Positions 36,906 through 49,330 of a DNA stretch of 64,000 nucleotides are shown in pieces. Every line of letters begins with the position of its first letter. The stretch's first letter is position 1. The notes beneath the pieces were generated by a model. It searched no databases and was not told where the DNA came from. It saw only the letters and a program-made list of their open reading frames with translations. This DNA is from an uncultured Paracoccaceae bacterium (GTDB lineage: Bacteria > Pseudomonadota > Alphaproteobacteria > Rhodobacterales > Rhodobacteraceae): positions 992,001 to 1,056,000 of the forward strand of contig CATOSU010000001.1 of assembly GCA_951812615.1 (NCBI GenBank). The letters run 5' to 3'. The position numbers and the translations under genes are program-made.

Positions 36906-37519
36906 TGCAGCATCCTGCGACCATGCGGGGTATCGAACTCGGCCACCAGCTTCGGCGCGGCCCCGGTTTCGAACACAACGCGCGGATCCGTGAAAACGGG
37001 GGCAAGCACCGCTTTCAGGTCGCCGGCCTGCGGATGAACGGCACTCAGCCGCCGCAGCGTGCAGCCCGAAGGCCGCAGCATTGCCGACGGATGCCCGCCG
37101 CCGCGCCACTGGATCAGGGCCGGGTGCATATTGTCGAAAGGCAGAACGCCATCGGCGGGCACCGCCATGTCCCAGCTCAGCGCGCCGCGCGTCAGGGCAA
37201 CGGGATTACCTGCCTGCGCTGGCAGGTTTTCCAGCAAACCGGTCAGGTCCGCGGTCCGGCAGATCCAGTTCGACAGGCGCGGCGGGCCGCTGACCCGGTC
37301 CAGATCGAACCACCGGGTGCGCACCGGCACATCCGCGTCCGGGTCGGTGGAAATCGCCTCGACATACAGCCCGTCATCCAGCCCCAGCAGCGTGTTATGT
37401 GTGCCGAACACGTCATGTTTCCCGCCCGGTTGCAGCCGCACGCCCAGCGCGTTTTCCACTGCCGCGGTGGCCTCTTCCAGCGTCACGCCGGACATCGCTA
37501 TGTGATCAAGCTCCATCAT
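36902..37519 (-). CDS. VOC family protein (glyoxalase-like domain)
   Basis: A 205-residue protein of the glyoxalase-like type (PF13468 pattern): MELDHIAMSGVTLEEATAAV, GVRLQPGGKHDVFGTHNTLL, GLDDGLYVEAISTDPDADVP, and ALIQWRGGGHPSAMLRPSGC. The His and Glu residues of the first module (LDHIA...YVEAI) could bind a metal. Two consecutive Met codons give an uncertain start by one residue. It is coupled to the GNAT gene. Confidence 0.85.
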   Translation of the reverse strand: MMELDHIAMSGVTLEEATAAVENALGVRLQPGGKHDVFGTHNTLLGLDDGLYVEAISTDPDADVPVRTRWFDLDRVSGPPRLSNWICRTADLTGLLENLPAQAGNPVALTRGALSWDMAVPADGVLPFDNMHPALIQWRGGGHPSAMLRPSGCTLRRLSAVHPQAGDLKAVLAPVFTDPRVVFETGAAPKLVAEFDTPHGRRMLQ

Positions 37520-37579
37520 GGCGTCAGGAATGGTCCCCCGCGCGGTGGCGTCAAGCCGTTTCTGTGCAAGGCCCCCACC

Positions 37580-38068
37580 CTACCCGATCCACGCAACAAC
37601 GGACCATACCGCCGCAACGATGGTTGGATAAAACGTCGCCGCAAAGCCAAACGAACGCAGCCGCGGGGACAGGTGATAGCCGATCCAGAACAGCACCCGC
37701 GCGGCCTCAAACCCAAAGCCCAGCGCCAGCACCACCGCGCCACCCAGCGAGTTTGCCACAAACGGCCAGATCACCAGCGCCAGAACCAGCTGTTCGATCG
37801 TGTTGGTCAGCACCGCCTGATCAACCGCCGCGCCGCTGCCGGCGGCAAAGGGCTGTCCGTCGATCATTCCATAGGCGAAAAACCGGCGCTGTGCCAGCCG
37901 TCCGATGACGAGGATCAGAAACAGGCCCGGTGCCAGCAACGCGCCGGGAACCGCAATCGGCGCCGGGATGAACGGCAGATCCAGCCGTTGTGGCACCCAG
38001 ACAATCGCCACCGCCCAGATCAGGCCCAGCGCCATACCAATCAGGATCAGCCCCCGTTTGCCGTTCAT
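37580..38068 (-). CDS. MAPEG family membrane protein
   Basis: A 162-residue protein with four predicted helices: LILIGMALGLIWAVAIVWVP, PGALLAPGLFLILVIGRLAQ, ALVIWPFVANSLGGAVVLAL and FYPTIVAAVWSVVAWIG. DQAVLTNTIEQLVLALVIWP matches the conserved NTxEQ helix of MAPEG proteins, and EAARVLFWIGYHLSPRLRSF matches the RxxFxxGY helix. It is a second MAPEG protein in this window but is not close to the one at 9789-10205. It lies between a VOC gene and the mutase gene. Confidence 0.78.
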   Translation of the reverse strand: MNGKRGLILIGMALGLIWAVAIVWVPQRLDLPFIPAPIAVPGALLAPGLFLILVIGRLAQRRFFAYGMIDGQPFAAGSGAAVDQAVLTNTIEQLVLALVIWPFVANSLGGAVVLALGFGFEAARVLFWIGYHLSPRLRSFGFAATFYPTIVAAVWSVVAWIG

Positions 38069-38129
38069 TCGCCGCTCTCCATTTTGCGCCGGAGAGTGGC
38101 CCAGAGGACGGACCGAGTAAACCCGGGCA

Positions 38130-38160
38130 TCTGCAGGCGGACGCCGGGTGGCCGCCTGCA
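38130..38160. terminator. Hairpin downstream of methylmalonyl-CoA mutase
   Basis: Perfect 10-base arms CTGCAGGCGG (38130-38139) and CCGCCTGCAG (38151-38160) with an 11-base loop, in the 118-base gap between the mutase stop and the MAPEG start. No T-tract follows on the minus strand, so it may be a rho-assisted terminator or a 3'-end stabilising hairpin. Confidence 0.42.
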
Positions 38161-38186
38161 GGGTCAGCGCAGGGGTCGGGCGGCCT

Positions 38187-40325
<2,139 letters not shown>

Positions 40326-41400
40326 CGGTTCTTCCTCTTGTCATGTCTCTGCCGGGTCCGGTTCGTCCGTGCCTCAGCTTGGTTTGGTTATTCATCAGGC
40401 TGGCCGCACCGCCGGCACCGGCGGCGAGCCACAAAATGTCGTCGGCATAGGCCTCGCGCAGGGCGGCGGCCTCGTCCGGGGCGAATGGCACCCAACGGCC
40501 CGAACCGCCCGGCAGCGCCTTTGCCGCGTCCGGGTCCAGCTGTTCGCGCAACGTGTCCAGATCCGGGGTCCGGTTCAGCCACGCCCGCGCTTCACCGGTC
40601 GGCGGACGCGCGCCGGTCATCATGGCAAGCTGGGTTTCCGGCTGCCCGCAGAACGCTTCGAACGGGAACACCCAGACACGGGCCGATCCCGCCGCGCAGG
40701 CAATGTCGGTGATGACATCGCGCCAGCCGCGGGCCGATCCGGCCAGCCGGGCCAGAAGCCGTTTTTTCGGAAAGGACATGCCGCGCATCAACGAATAGCC
40801 CAGCGCGGAGGACCAGTAGTGGTCCTGCGAGCGGATGTTCAGCACCACGTCGGTGATCCGCCCGTCAAAGGCATCGGCAAACCGCGCAATGCGTTCCCCC
40901 ACGCCGCAATAGAGCGACCCCAGCCGCAGGTTTTCGCGCACCGATCCCATGGTGTTTTCATCGCTGACAATAAGCGTGTGCAGGCCTGCGTTGCGGCTGC
41001 GGGCACAAGCCAGCCCGATCCGCCCCGCGGCGCGGCGGGCCGGGTCACCGCCACCGATGACAACCGGTCCCGGCAGCACCCCGGAGAACAAGCCGTTGCG
41101 GGTCCGGCGCGGGCCCCAGAACCCGATGCCGCTGGTTTGCAGCCGCTGGCTGTTGTGGCGCAGGTAGTGCTGAAAGCTGGTGGTTGCGCATCTGTGCGCA
41201 CCAATATGCAGAATGACGTTCATCGCGTGTCCGAGCCTTTGCCCAACGGCCGGGACAACCGGCCGGGTGTGAGAGAGAGGTGCAATCATCACCACGGACC
41301 TCTCTCGAAGCGATTAACGTTAAAATTTTCGCGGCCCTGCGCCGTTTGTTCTGTCGCATTCCGGCGGATCCGGCTTATATCTGACGCGATAGGAGCGCCA

Positions 41401-41847
41401 ATGAACCGACTAATATTCCTTGTTCTTTCGGTTTTGCTGCCATTCACCGCCCTGGCGCAAAGCCCGGAAGACAAGCCGGAAGCGGGCCTGATCGCGCCGG
41501 CGCACGGATTTGATCTGGCCGATTTCCTTTGGCTGTTCCGGCCCATCGTGGTGTTCGCCGATACCGAGGCCGACCCGCGGTTTTCCGAACAGATGGAGCG
41601 GCTGCGCGACGAGCTGGACCTGATGGCCGAGCGGGACGTGCTGATCCTTGTCGATACCAAGCCCGATCTCAACTCGCAGGCCCGCCGGCAACTGCGCCCG
41701 CGCGGGTTCCAGTTCGTTCTGATCGGCAAGGACGGACGGGTACTGATGCGCCGGCCCAGCCCGCAAAGCGTGCGCGAGATTACCCGCTCGATCGACAAAC
41801 TGCCCACCCGCCAGCGCGAGATCGAAGAACGGCGCGGCGGCAGGTAG
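41401..41847 (+). CDS. DUF4174 family secreted protein
   Basis: A 148-residue protein with a signal peptide (MNRLIFLVLSVLLPFTALAQ). The mature part contains LADFLWLFRPIVVFADTEAD, LLAERDVLILVDT-like stretch and LRPRGFQFVLIGKDGRVLMR, matching the DUF4174 pattern: a thioredoxin-like fold without a CxxC pair. Its position divergent from the sulfotransferase-like gene gives a 177-base intergenic region with presumed promoters. Exported, function unknown. Confidence 0.8.
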   Translation: MNRLIFLVLSVLLPFTALAQSPEDKPEAGLIAPAHGFDLADFLWLFRPIVVFADTEADPRFSEQMERLRDELDLMAERDVLILVDTKPDLNSQARRQLRPRGFQFVLIGKDGRVLMRRPSPQSVREITRSIDKLPTRQREIEERRGGR

Positions 41848-41930
41848 CAACGCGCAGACGGATTGCATGAATGCCTCTGTGTCCCTATATTGGGCTGGCA
41901 GGAAAGGATATGTGCCAATGGCAAATACAC

Positions 41931-42527
41931 CTAAATCGCCCCGCCCGACGACCGGCCAGACAGGTCCGCGCCCGGGTTACTGACGGCTTCAGGCCGGTTC
42001 AGGCTCTGGTTCAGCGCCCTGACCGCCCTTTGCCCCTGTTCGCGCGCCTCGATTTTCAGAGAAACGTAATCCGTGTACATCTTGATCCGCTGATCCTGAT
42101 GGGCACCGGCAAACCCGTTGCCGCGCAAGTCTGCAATCATCGCGTCAATGGCAAAGACCTGATTATAGTAACGGACGACGGGCTGAATCACCTGGGCCGG
42201 CAAGACGTGGATTTCGGGCAGGATTGCCCGAAACACCGTATCGTTTCGCTCTGAGGGCACGAGAGGAACATAATCGGCATCATCCTCCATGTCGGACACA
42301 ACGCTCTCCCAGGTGTCGTTCAGATCAAAGTCGGGATTGGAAAGAATATCCACGTAGTGCTGGATTTCCGCCAAAATTGCGTTCTGAACGTCAGCCCGCC
42401 GCTCTGCCCGGCGGCGGCGTTCGGAGGCCAATTCCCGGCGCCCGGACAGGATCCAGCCTGATACCGTGATCAGGGCGGAAATCGCGGCAGCAATAATTGC
42501 CGGTCCTATCCAGGCTTCTCCCAGCAT
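41931..42527 (-). CDS. Hypothetical single-pass membrane protein
   Basis: A 198-residue protein with one N-terminal transmembrane helix (IGPAIIAAAISALITVSGWI) preceded by MLGEAW and followed by a very basic stretch (SGRRELASERRRRAERR), so the long C-terminal part is cytoplasmic. That part is mainly helical (ILAEIQHYVDILSNPDFDLN and MIADLRGNGFAGAHQDQRIK). Similar small helix-plus-coil proteins are common and I do not recognise a specific family. It starts 7 bases after the pccA stop and is probably co-transcribed with it. Confidence 0.6.
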   Translation of the reverse strand: MLGEAWIGPAIIAAAISALITVSGWILSGRRELASERRRRAERRADVQNAILAEIQHYVDILSNPDFDLNDTWESVVSDMEDDADYVPLVPSERNDTVFRAILPEIHVLPAQVIQPVVRYYNQVFAIDAMIADLRGNGFAGAHQDQRIKMYTDYVSLKIEAREQGQRAVRALNQSLNRPEAVSNPGADLSGRSSGGAI

Positions 42528-42534
42528 CTGCGTC

Positions 42535-44583
<2,049 letters not shown>

Positions 44584-44624
44584 AGGTCCTTCACTTCAGG
44601 TGTTTCAGAACGCAGAAAACCGCC

Positions 44625-44690
44625 CCGGAGCCTTCGCTCCGGACCGGTTTCCACGAGGAGTGTTTCGGGTGCGCGGCCGCTGGGCCGCGC
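44625..44690. terminator. Two GC hairpins between a lipoprotein gene and pccA
   Basis: CCGGAGC/GCTCCGG (44625-44642) with a CTTC loop, and GCGCGGCC/GGCCGCGC (44671-44690) with a GCTG loop. The second lies 4 bases downstream of the stop of the lipoprotein gene at 44695-44901 and could end its transcript. Neither has a T-tract on the minus strand. Confidence 0.45.
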
Positions 44691-44694
44691 TAGG

Positions 44695-44901
44695 TCAGTT
44701 GCACTTGTCGGGGTTGGTCTGACAGTAGAGCACGTTGCCCGCCGCGCCAGCCACGGCGCCGGTGAGCACATCGCCATCCAGAAGCGCCGCGGTGCCGACA
44801 CCGGCCGCGCCGCCGATCGCGGCCTGCTCGACCACGGTTTCGCCACAGGCCGCCAGCCCGCCCGCAAGCGCGAGCGACAGCCACATCTTTTTGTTAAACA
44901 T
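44695..44901 (-). CDS. Small lipoprotein
   Basis: A 68-residue lipoprotein with the signal MFNKKMWLSLALAGGLAAC, whose LAAC box gives the lipidated Cys. The mature part is Gly/Ala-rich (IGGAAGVGTAALLDGDVLTG and AVAGAAGNVLYC), with a short cysteine-bearing tail (NPDKCN). Small lipoproteins of this type are often stress-induced or envelope-related; there is no recognised domain. The gene lies alone between the terminator at 45045-45087 and the hairpins at 44625-44690. Confidence 0.7.
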   Translation of the reverse strand: MFNKKMWLSLALAGGLAACGETVVEQAAIGGAAGVGTAALLDGDVLTGAVAGAAGNVLYCQTNPDKCN

Positions 44902-45250
44902 CCTGCCCGTTCCTTTTTTGTTTTATCGATCGGTAAGGACAGGAATCTTATCTTGCCCGTCGCGGGCAATGGTGTTTCCCGCATTTCGCACGGACCGGCG
45001 AATTCCCGCTTATCAACAGTGCCGCGCAAACGGTTGGATTCAGGAAAAAAACCGGGCAGATCGGAGATCATCTCGCGATACTGCCCGTTTAAGGAAGGGG
45101 TACGGAATAGGTAGTCCGCGCCGTGCTCCCGGGACCGGGCACCCGACGCCGCGTTTACCCTGCCCGGTTCGGCGCAACCGGCAAACAACCCGCGACCCAC
45201 ACGCGGGGATTGAGCCGAATAATGCCGATTTTTCCGGGCCATCTGCGAAA
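44902..45250. other. Non-coding region between two pcc-locus genes
   Basis: A 349-base gap with no credible gene. It contains the rho-independent terminator listed at 45045-45087 and a short hairpin TTGCCCG/CGGGCAA (44953-44969), and it should hold the promoter of the lipoprotein gene at 44901. Nothing else was found by eye. Confidence 0.6.
45045..45087 (-). terminator. Rho-independent terminator of the pccB operon
   Basis: On the minus strand a 7-base stem CGGGCAG/CTGCCCG (45087-45081 and 45059-45053), whose large loop itself holds a GAGA/TCTC stem, is followed by GG and a run of seven T (45051-45045). It lies about 165 bases downstream of the 45251-45607 gene and is the natural end of the leftward transcript that begins at pccB. 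Confidence 0.65.
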
Positions 45251-45607
45251 TCATGCCGATCCCCCGCCGAAAACGTCGGGAAAGCTCGACCGCGCGACCG
45301 CCACGTCGATGCGCAGCAGCGCGTCATAGCTGGCAGGGTCAAACGGATCTTCGGCCGCCACCACCTCGCGCCCGAACAGCCATGACAGCCGCCCGGCATC
45401 CAGATTGCCGCGTTCGAACGGCTGATCGCCGAACTGGTCCCACAGCGCCTGCATGAACCCGGCATCCGCCCGCCGGTCCGCCGGTTTGCGGTCGCCATAG
45501 CGCGCGCGCTCCGTCAGCGGGGTCACACCGCGCGGGTTCGGTCGCCGGATGGTGAACTGATAGTCGGTGCCGGGAAGGCGACCCGGAAAGCCGCGATGCT
45601 TCAGCAT
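45251..45607 (-). CDS. Hypothetical protein of the pcc locus
   Basis: A 118-residue soluble protein that starts MLKHRGFPGRLPGTDYQFTI and ends FPDVFGGGSA. It has a basic N-terminal half (RRPNPRGVTPLTERARYGDR), a helical middle (ADAGFMQALWDQFGDQPFER) and an acidic region (DPFDPASYDALLRIDVAVAR). The sequence DAGRLSWLFGREVVAAEDPF is reminiscent of other Rhodobacterales proteins encoded between pccB and pccA, but I cannot name a family. It is followed by a terminator, so it is the last gene of the pccB unit. Confidence 0.62.
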   Translation of the reverse strand: MLKHRGFPGRLPGTDYQFTIRRPNPRGVTPLTERARYGDRKPADRRADAGFMQALWDQFGDQPFERGNLDAGRLSWLFGREVVAAEDPFDPASYDALLRIDVAVARSSFPDVFGGGSA

Positions 45608-45673
45608 GGCAGGCCCTCCGGGTCGAAGGTCAATATGGCCGGTACAGGTTCAGCCGCCTGCCCGACCCTTTTG

Positions 45674-45814
45674 TTATTTGAGTTTGCCGGTATAGACCGG
45701 TTCGACCGAGATCGGCTCCGGATCGACCACAACAAACTCTTCCTCATGGGATGTGCAGGCTGCCACCAGGGTGACAAGACCGGCGACGGCAAAAAGCTTG
45801 ATGCTCTTGAACAT
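45674..45814 (-). CDS. Very small lipoprotein in the pcc locus
   Basis: A 46-residue protein with the signal FKSIKLFAVAGLVTLVAAC; Cys20 is the predicted lipidated residue. The mature part is only 27 residues, acidic and Val/Pro/Glu-rich (SHEEEFVVVDPEPISVEPV), ending GKLK. It has a good upstream ribosome site (GGAGACACAG near the ATG). It falls between genes that point the same way; the frame is too short for most gene finders. Function unknown. Confidence 0.6.
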   Translation of the reverse strand: MFKSIKLFAVAGLVTLVAACTSHEEEFVVVDPEPISVEPVYTGKLK

Positions 45815-46028
45815 CTGTGTCTCCTGACTGCTCTTTTATAACACGCGGTCCCTTGCGGAACCGCCTGCCCCCACCTCGAGGTTTGGACTGCTTTTGCGCA
45901 GCCTGCCGTCAGGATACCGGAAACCATGGCCAAAATATATCCACAGGCGGGCAAGCGGCCTGCCTGTGACTCCAAAGCCTCAATTGGCGCATGACCTGAG
46001 AATTGCCCCGCAACATGTTGTGTCTGCA

Positions 46029-46424
46029 TCAGAACTCCTCCCAGATGCAGGCGCCGTCTTCGAGCCTGTAGGCCGCGAAGAACTGTGTCGCGTCAGGGTC
46101 CGTGGCCCCGAATTCCATCGCCCGGTCAGACATCGACACAACGATCCGCGCCGGGTTCAGATCATGGCTCAGCACGTGCGGCACGGCGTCTTCGGCGCAG
46201 AGGTAGTCGATATCGATCGCAGCCACGTCAAAGGTCACGCGGCCCGCATCCTTGCCGATCCGGGGCGCGACATAGCGAAACCGCAGCCACAATTCCCCCA
46301 TCAGGTTGTCCTGCAGGATTTCCAGCCGTGTCACCTCGATCCCCGACGGCACCTGAATGCCGCCCGCCGCGGCAGAGGATGCGGTCAGAAGACCTGCCAT
46401 CAGGTATGCCGCTGACCGGATCAC
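46029..46424 (-). CDS. Secreted protein, DUF6497-like
   Basis: A 131-residue protein with a signal peptide (SAAYLMAGLLTASSAAAG). The mature part has GIQVPSGIEVTRLEILQDNL, ELWLRFRYVAPRIGKDAGRV, and two cysteines (IDYLCAEDAV and GACIWEEF). This resembles what I know as the DUF6497 family of Rhodobacterales, recalled but not checked. The start is a GTG that overlaps the cupin stop by 4 bases (GTGA). Periplasmic, function unknown. Confidence 0.62.
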   Translation of the reverse strand: MIRSAAYLMAGLLTASSAAAGGIQVPSGIEVTRLEILQDNLMGELWLRFRYVAPRIGKDAGRVTFDVAAIDIDYLCAEDAVPHVLSHDLNPARIVVSMSDRAMEFGATDPDATQFFAAYRLEDGACIWEEF

Positions 46425-46819
46425 GGCGCGCTCTCGTCCTGTGTGTCGAACGCTGCGGGCGAGATGATCTCGATCAGTTCCATATCGTCGGAATGGCGCA
46501 CTTCGCGGTGCACAATCCCGGGCGGCTGCAGCACGCAGGACCCTTCGCGCAGGATGTGTTCACCCTGCCCTTCATATTCGAACACCACCCAGCCCCGGGT
46601 CACGTATACCATCTGAAAGTCCAGATCGTGGCTGTGCCATGCCGCCGGGCTTTCCTCGCCGGGCACGGCCCGGATCACATGCGCGCCGAACTTGCCCTGC
46701 GTCGCGTCCCGGATCCCCAGATCGCGATATTCAAAAAAGGCGCGCAGCCCGGCCCCCTCGAACCGGCCTTCATCGGCATGGGCAACCGTAAATGCCTGAT
46801 TTTTGCATAATTTGGTCAT
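46421..46819 (-). CDS. Cupin-domain protein
   Basis: A 132-residue single cupin. RAVPGEESPAAWHSHDLDFQ and MVYVTRGWVVFEYEGQGEHI form cupin motif 1 (HxH...E), and REGSCVLQPPGIVHREVRHS is motif 2 (PxGxxH). The metal-binding His residues are present. The N-terminal 25 residues are unusual but fit the family. It is coupled to both neighbours (ATGA overlap and GTGA overlap). Substrate unknown. Confidence 0.84.
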   Translation of the reverse strand: MTKLCKNQAFTVAHADEGRFEGAGLRAFFEYRDLGIRDATQGKFGAHVIRAVPGEESPAAWHSHDLDFQMVYVTRGWVVFEYEGQGEHILREGSCVLQPPGIVHREVRHSDDMELIEIISPAAFDTQDESAP

Positions 46820-47160
46820 CTGAACGCGCCTCCCTTCGCGTGTCTGATCCAGCGGGACCGGTTGGCCGGGTTCTCCAGCACCTCTGCAATCCGGTTCGCA
46901 ATCACCGGGGCCACCGCGCCCGCAACGCGGCCGCCGGCCCGGATCTGCATCTCATTTTTCGCCGCGGTCACCTCCACCGCAGGCGAAAACCCCCGCACCT
47001 TCTGCAACGCCCGCCACATGTCCTGCCGGATCTGATGCGCCAGCCGCTGCGGATCGGCCACCGGCAACACCGTTTCGGCCGCCACGTCGAACCGCGCCGG
47101 CAGATGCCGGGCCAGCGTCAGACGGTCGCCGTCGCGCAGGATATGCCATTGCCGTCTCAC
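46816..47160 (-). CDS. Conserved hypothetical protein of the pcc locus
   Basis: A 114-residue protein starting at a GTG with VRRQWHILRDGDRLTLARHL. It is helix-rich and basic (QIRQDMWRALQKVRGFSPAV, then AGAVAPVIANRIAEVLENPA) and ends RSRWIRHAKGGAFR. It overlaps the RidA stop by 4 bases (GTGA) and the cupin start by 4 bases. The arrangement is compatible with a regular Rhodobacterales pcc operon, but I do not know its function. Confidence 0.62.
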   Translation of the reverse strand: MRRQWHILRDGDRLTLARHLPARFDVAAETVLPVADPQRLAHQIRQDMWRALQKVRGFSPAVEVTAAKNEMQIRAGGRVAGAVAPVIANRIAEVLENPANRSRWIRHAKGGAFR

Positions 47161-47561
47161 CCTGGACGCCGCGCCAGACAGTCGATTTCCACCAGCGCCC
47201 CGACCGCCAGAGCGGTCACCCCCACGGTGGTCCGGGCCGGGCGCCGGTCCTGCGGGAAATAGCTTTGGTAGGTGGCATTGAACGCCGCGTAATCGCGTTC
47301 AAATTCCGTCAGATAACAGCGGCACTGCACAACATGGCTCAATTCCAGCCCGACACCCTTCAGCACGATTTCAAGGTTCTCCATCACCCGCCGCGTCTGC
47401 GCCCCGATCCCCTCGGGCAGGGGCGCATCCGGCGCGTCGGGATCCGTGGGCATCTGGCCGGTCAGGATCACCCAGCCATCCGCCGTTTCCACCGCGTGGG
47501 AAAACGGGGCGACCGGGCGCGGACCGCCCGAGATCATGTGAAAGACTGGATCAGTTGACAT
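47157..47561 (-). CDS. RidA family protein
   Basis: A 134-residue YjgF/RidA-like protein. It has the trimeric-barrel features: PFSHAVETADGWVILTGQMP, QTRRVMENLEIVLKGVGLEL and VVQCRCYLTEFERDYAAFNA, then RRPARTTVGVTALAVGALVE with the active-site arginine of RidA (the RxTVGV pattern). It would hydrolyse reactive enamine/imine intermediates. It sits directly downstream of pccB in the same direction with 35 bases between. Confidence 0.88.
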   Translation of the reverse strand: MSTDPVFHMISGGPRPVAPFSHAVETADGWVILTGQMPTDPDAPDAPLPEGIGAQTRRVMENLEIVLKGVGLELSHVVQCRCYLTEFERDYAAFNATYQSYFPQDRRPARTTVGVTALAVGALVEIDCLARRPG

Positions 47562-47596
47562 TGACCGTCTCGCGATTTTCCTGTCCGGTCATGGCC

Positions 47597-49129
47597 CTAC
47601 AGCGGGATATTGTCGTGTTTCTTCCACGGGTTCGTCAGCTTCTTGTTGCGCAGCGAAGCAAACGCCCGGCAGACCCGTTTGCGGGTGTTGTGCGGGAAGA
47701 TCACCTCGTCGATAAATCCCTTTTCAGCCGCCACGAACGGGTTGGCGAAGCGTTCTTCGTATTCCGCCGTATGCGCCGCGATCTTGTCGGTGTCACCCAG
47801 ATCGGCGCGGTGGATGATTTCCACGGCCCCCTTGGCGCCCATCACCGCGATCTCGGCGGTCGGCCAGGCATAGTTGAAATCGCCGCGCAGGTGTTTTGAC
47901 GCCATCACGTCATAGGCCCCGCCATAGGCTTTGCGGGTGATGACCGTGACTTTCGGCACCGTCGCTTCGCCATAGGCAAACAGCAGCTTGGCCCCGTGCT
48001 TGATCACGCCACCAAACTCCTGGCTGGTGCCCGGCAGGAAGCCCGGCACGTCCACCAGCGTGAGGATCGGGATTTCGAACGCGTCGCAGAACCGGACAAA
48101 GCGCGCCGCCTTGCGGGAACTGTCGATATCCAGACAACCGGCCAGCACCATCGGCTGGTTCGCGACGACCCCCACGGTCTGCCCTTCGAGCCGGATGTAC
48201 CCGGTGACGATGTTCTTGGCGTATTCCTCTTGGATCTCAAAGAAATCGCCTTCGTCGGCGATCTTGTGAATCAGTTCCTTCATGTCATAGGGGGTGTTGG
48301 CGTTTTCCGGCACCAGCGTATCGAGCGACTGTTCCGCGCGGTCGGCATCGTCGAAGAACGGACGGACCGGGGGCTTTTCGCGGTTCGACTGCGGCAGGAA
48401 ATCGACCAGCCGGCGCACCTCGTTCAGCGCGACCACGTCGTTTTCAAACGCCCCGTCGGCGACCGAGGACTTCTTGGTATGGGTCAGCGCACCGCCCAGT
48501 TCCTCGGCGGTGACCACTTCGTTCGTCACGGTCTTCACCACGTCCGGGCCGGTCACGAACATGTAAGAGCTGTCCTTGACCATGAAGATGAAGTCGGTCA
48601 TCGCCGGCGAATACACCGCGCCGCCCGCGCAGGGGCCCATCACCACGCTGATCTGCGGCACGACGCCGCTGGCCATGATGTTGCGCTGGAACACCTCGGC
48701 ATATCCGGCAAGCGAGGCCACGCCCTCCTGAATCCGCGCGCCGCCCGAGTCGTTGATGCCGATCACCGGCGCGCCATTCTGCATCGCCATGTCCATGATC
48801 TTGCAGATCTTCTGTGCATGGGTTTCCGACAGCGATCCGCCGAACACGGTGAAATCCTGCGAAAAGACATACACCATCCGGCCATTGACCGTGCCCCAGC
48901 CGGTCACCACGCCGTCACCCGCAGGACGTTGTTTTTCCATGCCAAAATCAACACAGCGATGGGCGACGAACATGTCGAATTCCTCAAAGCTGCCGTCATC
49001 CAGCAACAGGTCGATCCGTTCACGGGCCGTCAATTTTCCGCGCCCGTGCTGAGCATCGATCCGCTTCTGACCACCGCCCTGCCGCGCGGTATTCCGCCGG
49101 TCTTCCAGCTCTGACAGGATATCCTTCAT
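47597..49129 (-). CDS. pccB: Propionyl-CoA carboxylase beta subunit
   Basis: The carboxyltransferase subunit, 510 residues, that transfers the carboxyl group from biotin to propionyl-CoA. It begins [40 protein letters not shown] and [20 protein letters not shown] form the oxyanion-hole helices in the N-terminal crotonase half; [20 protein letters not shown] and [20 protein letters not shown] the C-terminal half. It is the first gene of the leftward pcc operon. TTTGCAAA-type boxes lie 75-122 bases upstream (49204-49251). Confidence 0.97.
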   Translation of the reverse strand: MKDILSELEDRRNTARQGGGQKRIDAQHGRGKLTARERIDLLLDDGSFEEFDMFVAHRCVDFGMEKQRPAGDGVVTGWGTVNGRMVYVFSQDFTVFGGSLSETHAQKICKIMDMAMQNGAPVIGINDSGGARIQEGVASLAGYAEVFQRNIMASGVVPQISVVMGPCAGGAVYSPAMTDFIFMVKDSSYMFVTGPDVVKTVTNEVVTAEELGGALTHTKKSSVADGAFENDVVALNEVRRLVDFLPQSNREKPPVRPFFDDADRAEQSLDTLVPENANTPYDMKELIHKIADEGDFFEIQEEYAKNIVTGYIRLEGQTVGVVANQPMVLAGCLDIDSSRKAARFVRFCDAFEIPILTLVDVPGFLPGTSQEFGGVIKHGAKLLFAYGEATVPKVTVITRKAYGGAYDVMASKHLRGDFNYAWPTAEIAVMGAKGAVEIIHRADLGDTDKIAAHTAEYEERFANPFVAAEKGFIDEVIFPHNTRKRVCRAFASLRNKKLTNPWKKHDNIPL

Positions 49130-49203
49130 CGCATTCGTCCTTTTGATAACGTTCGGACGATCATAAACGGTGTACTATCTCGGCCAAAGAAGAAATCGGC
49201 TAA

Positions 49204-49251
49204 TTTGCAAATGTTTGAAAACTTTAATCAGGTAAATTGCAAATTTGGAAA
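49204..49251. promoter_or_regulatory. TTTGCAAA-type boxes upstream of pccB (candidate PccR site)
   Basis: TTTGCAAA (49204-49211) is followed after 2 bases by TTTGAAAA; ATTGCAAA (49236-49243) is followed directly by TTTGGAAA. In Rhodobacter sphaeroides the regulator PccR acts through a TTTGCAAA-X4-TTTGCAAA motif upstream of pccB, and a PccR-like gene is at 53263 here. The match to that motif is imperfect (2-base and 0-base spacing) and is inferred from similarity. Confidence 0.55.
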
Positions 49252-49330
49252 TTCCCGGTGGAAACGGCCCGGATCGGGCCACGGTTTCCAAGAATGGCAC
49301 GCATGATCCCCAGTTCGGAGAGTAACCCCC

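Noticed and set aside
41918-41983. A 21-codon plus-strand frame (MANTPKSPRPTTGQTGPRPGY) with AAAGGA upstream.
   Set aside because: It overlaps the 3' end of the convergent gene at 41931-42527 and nothing shows conservation; too short to call without comparison.
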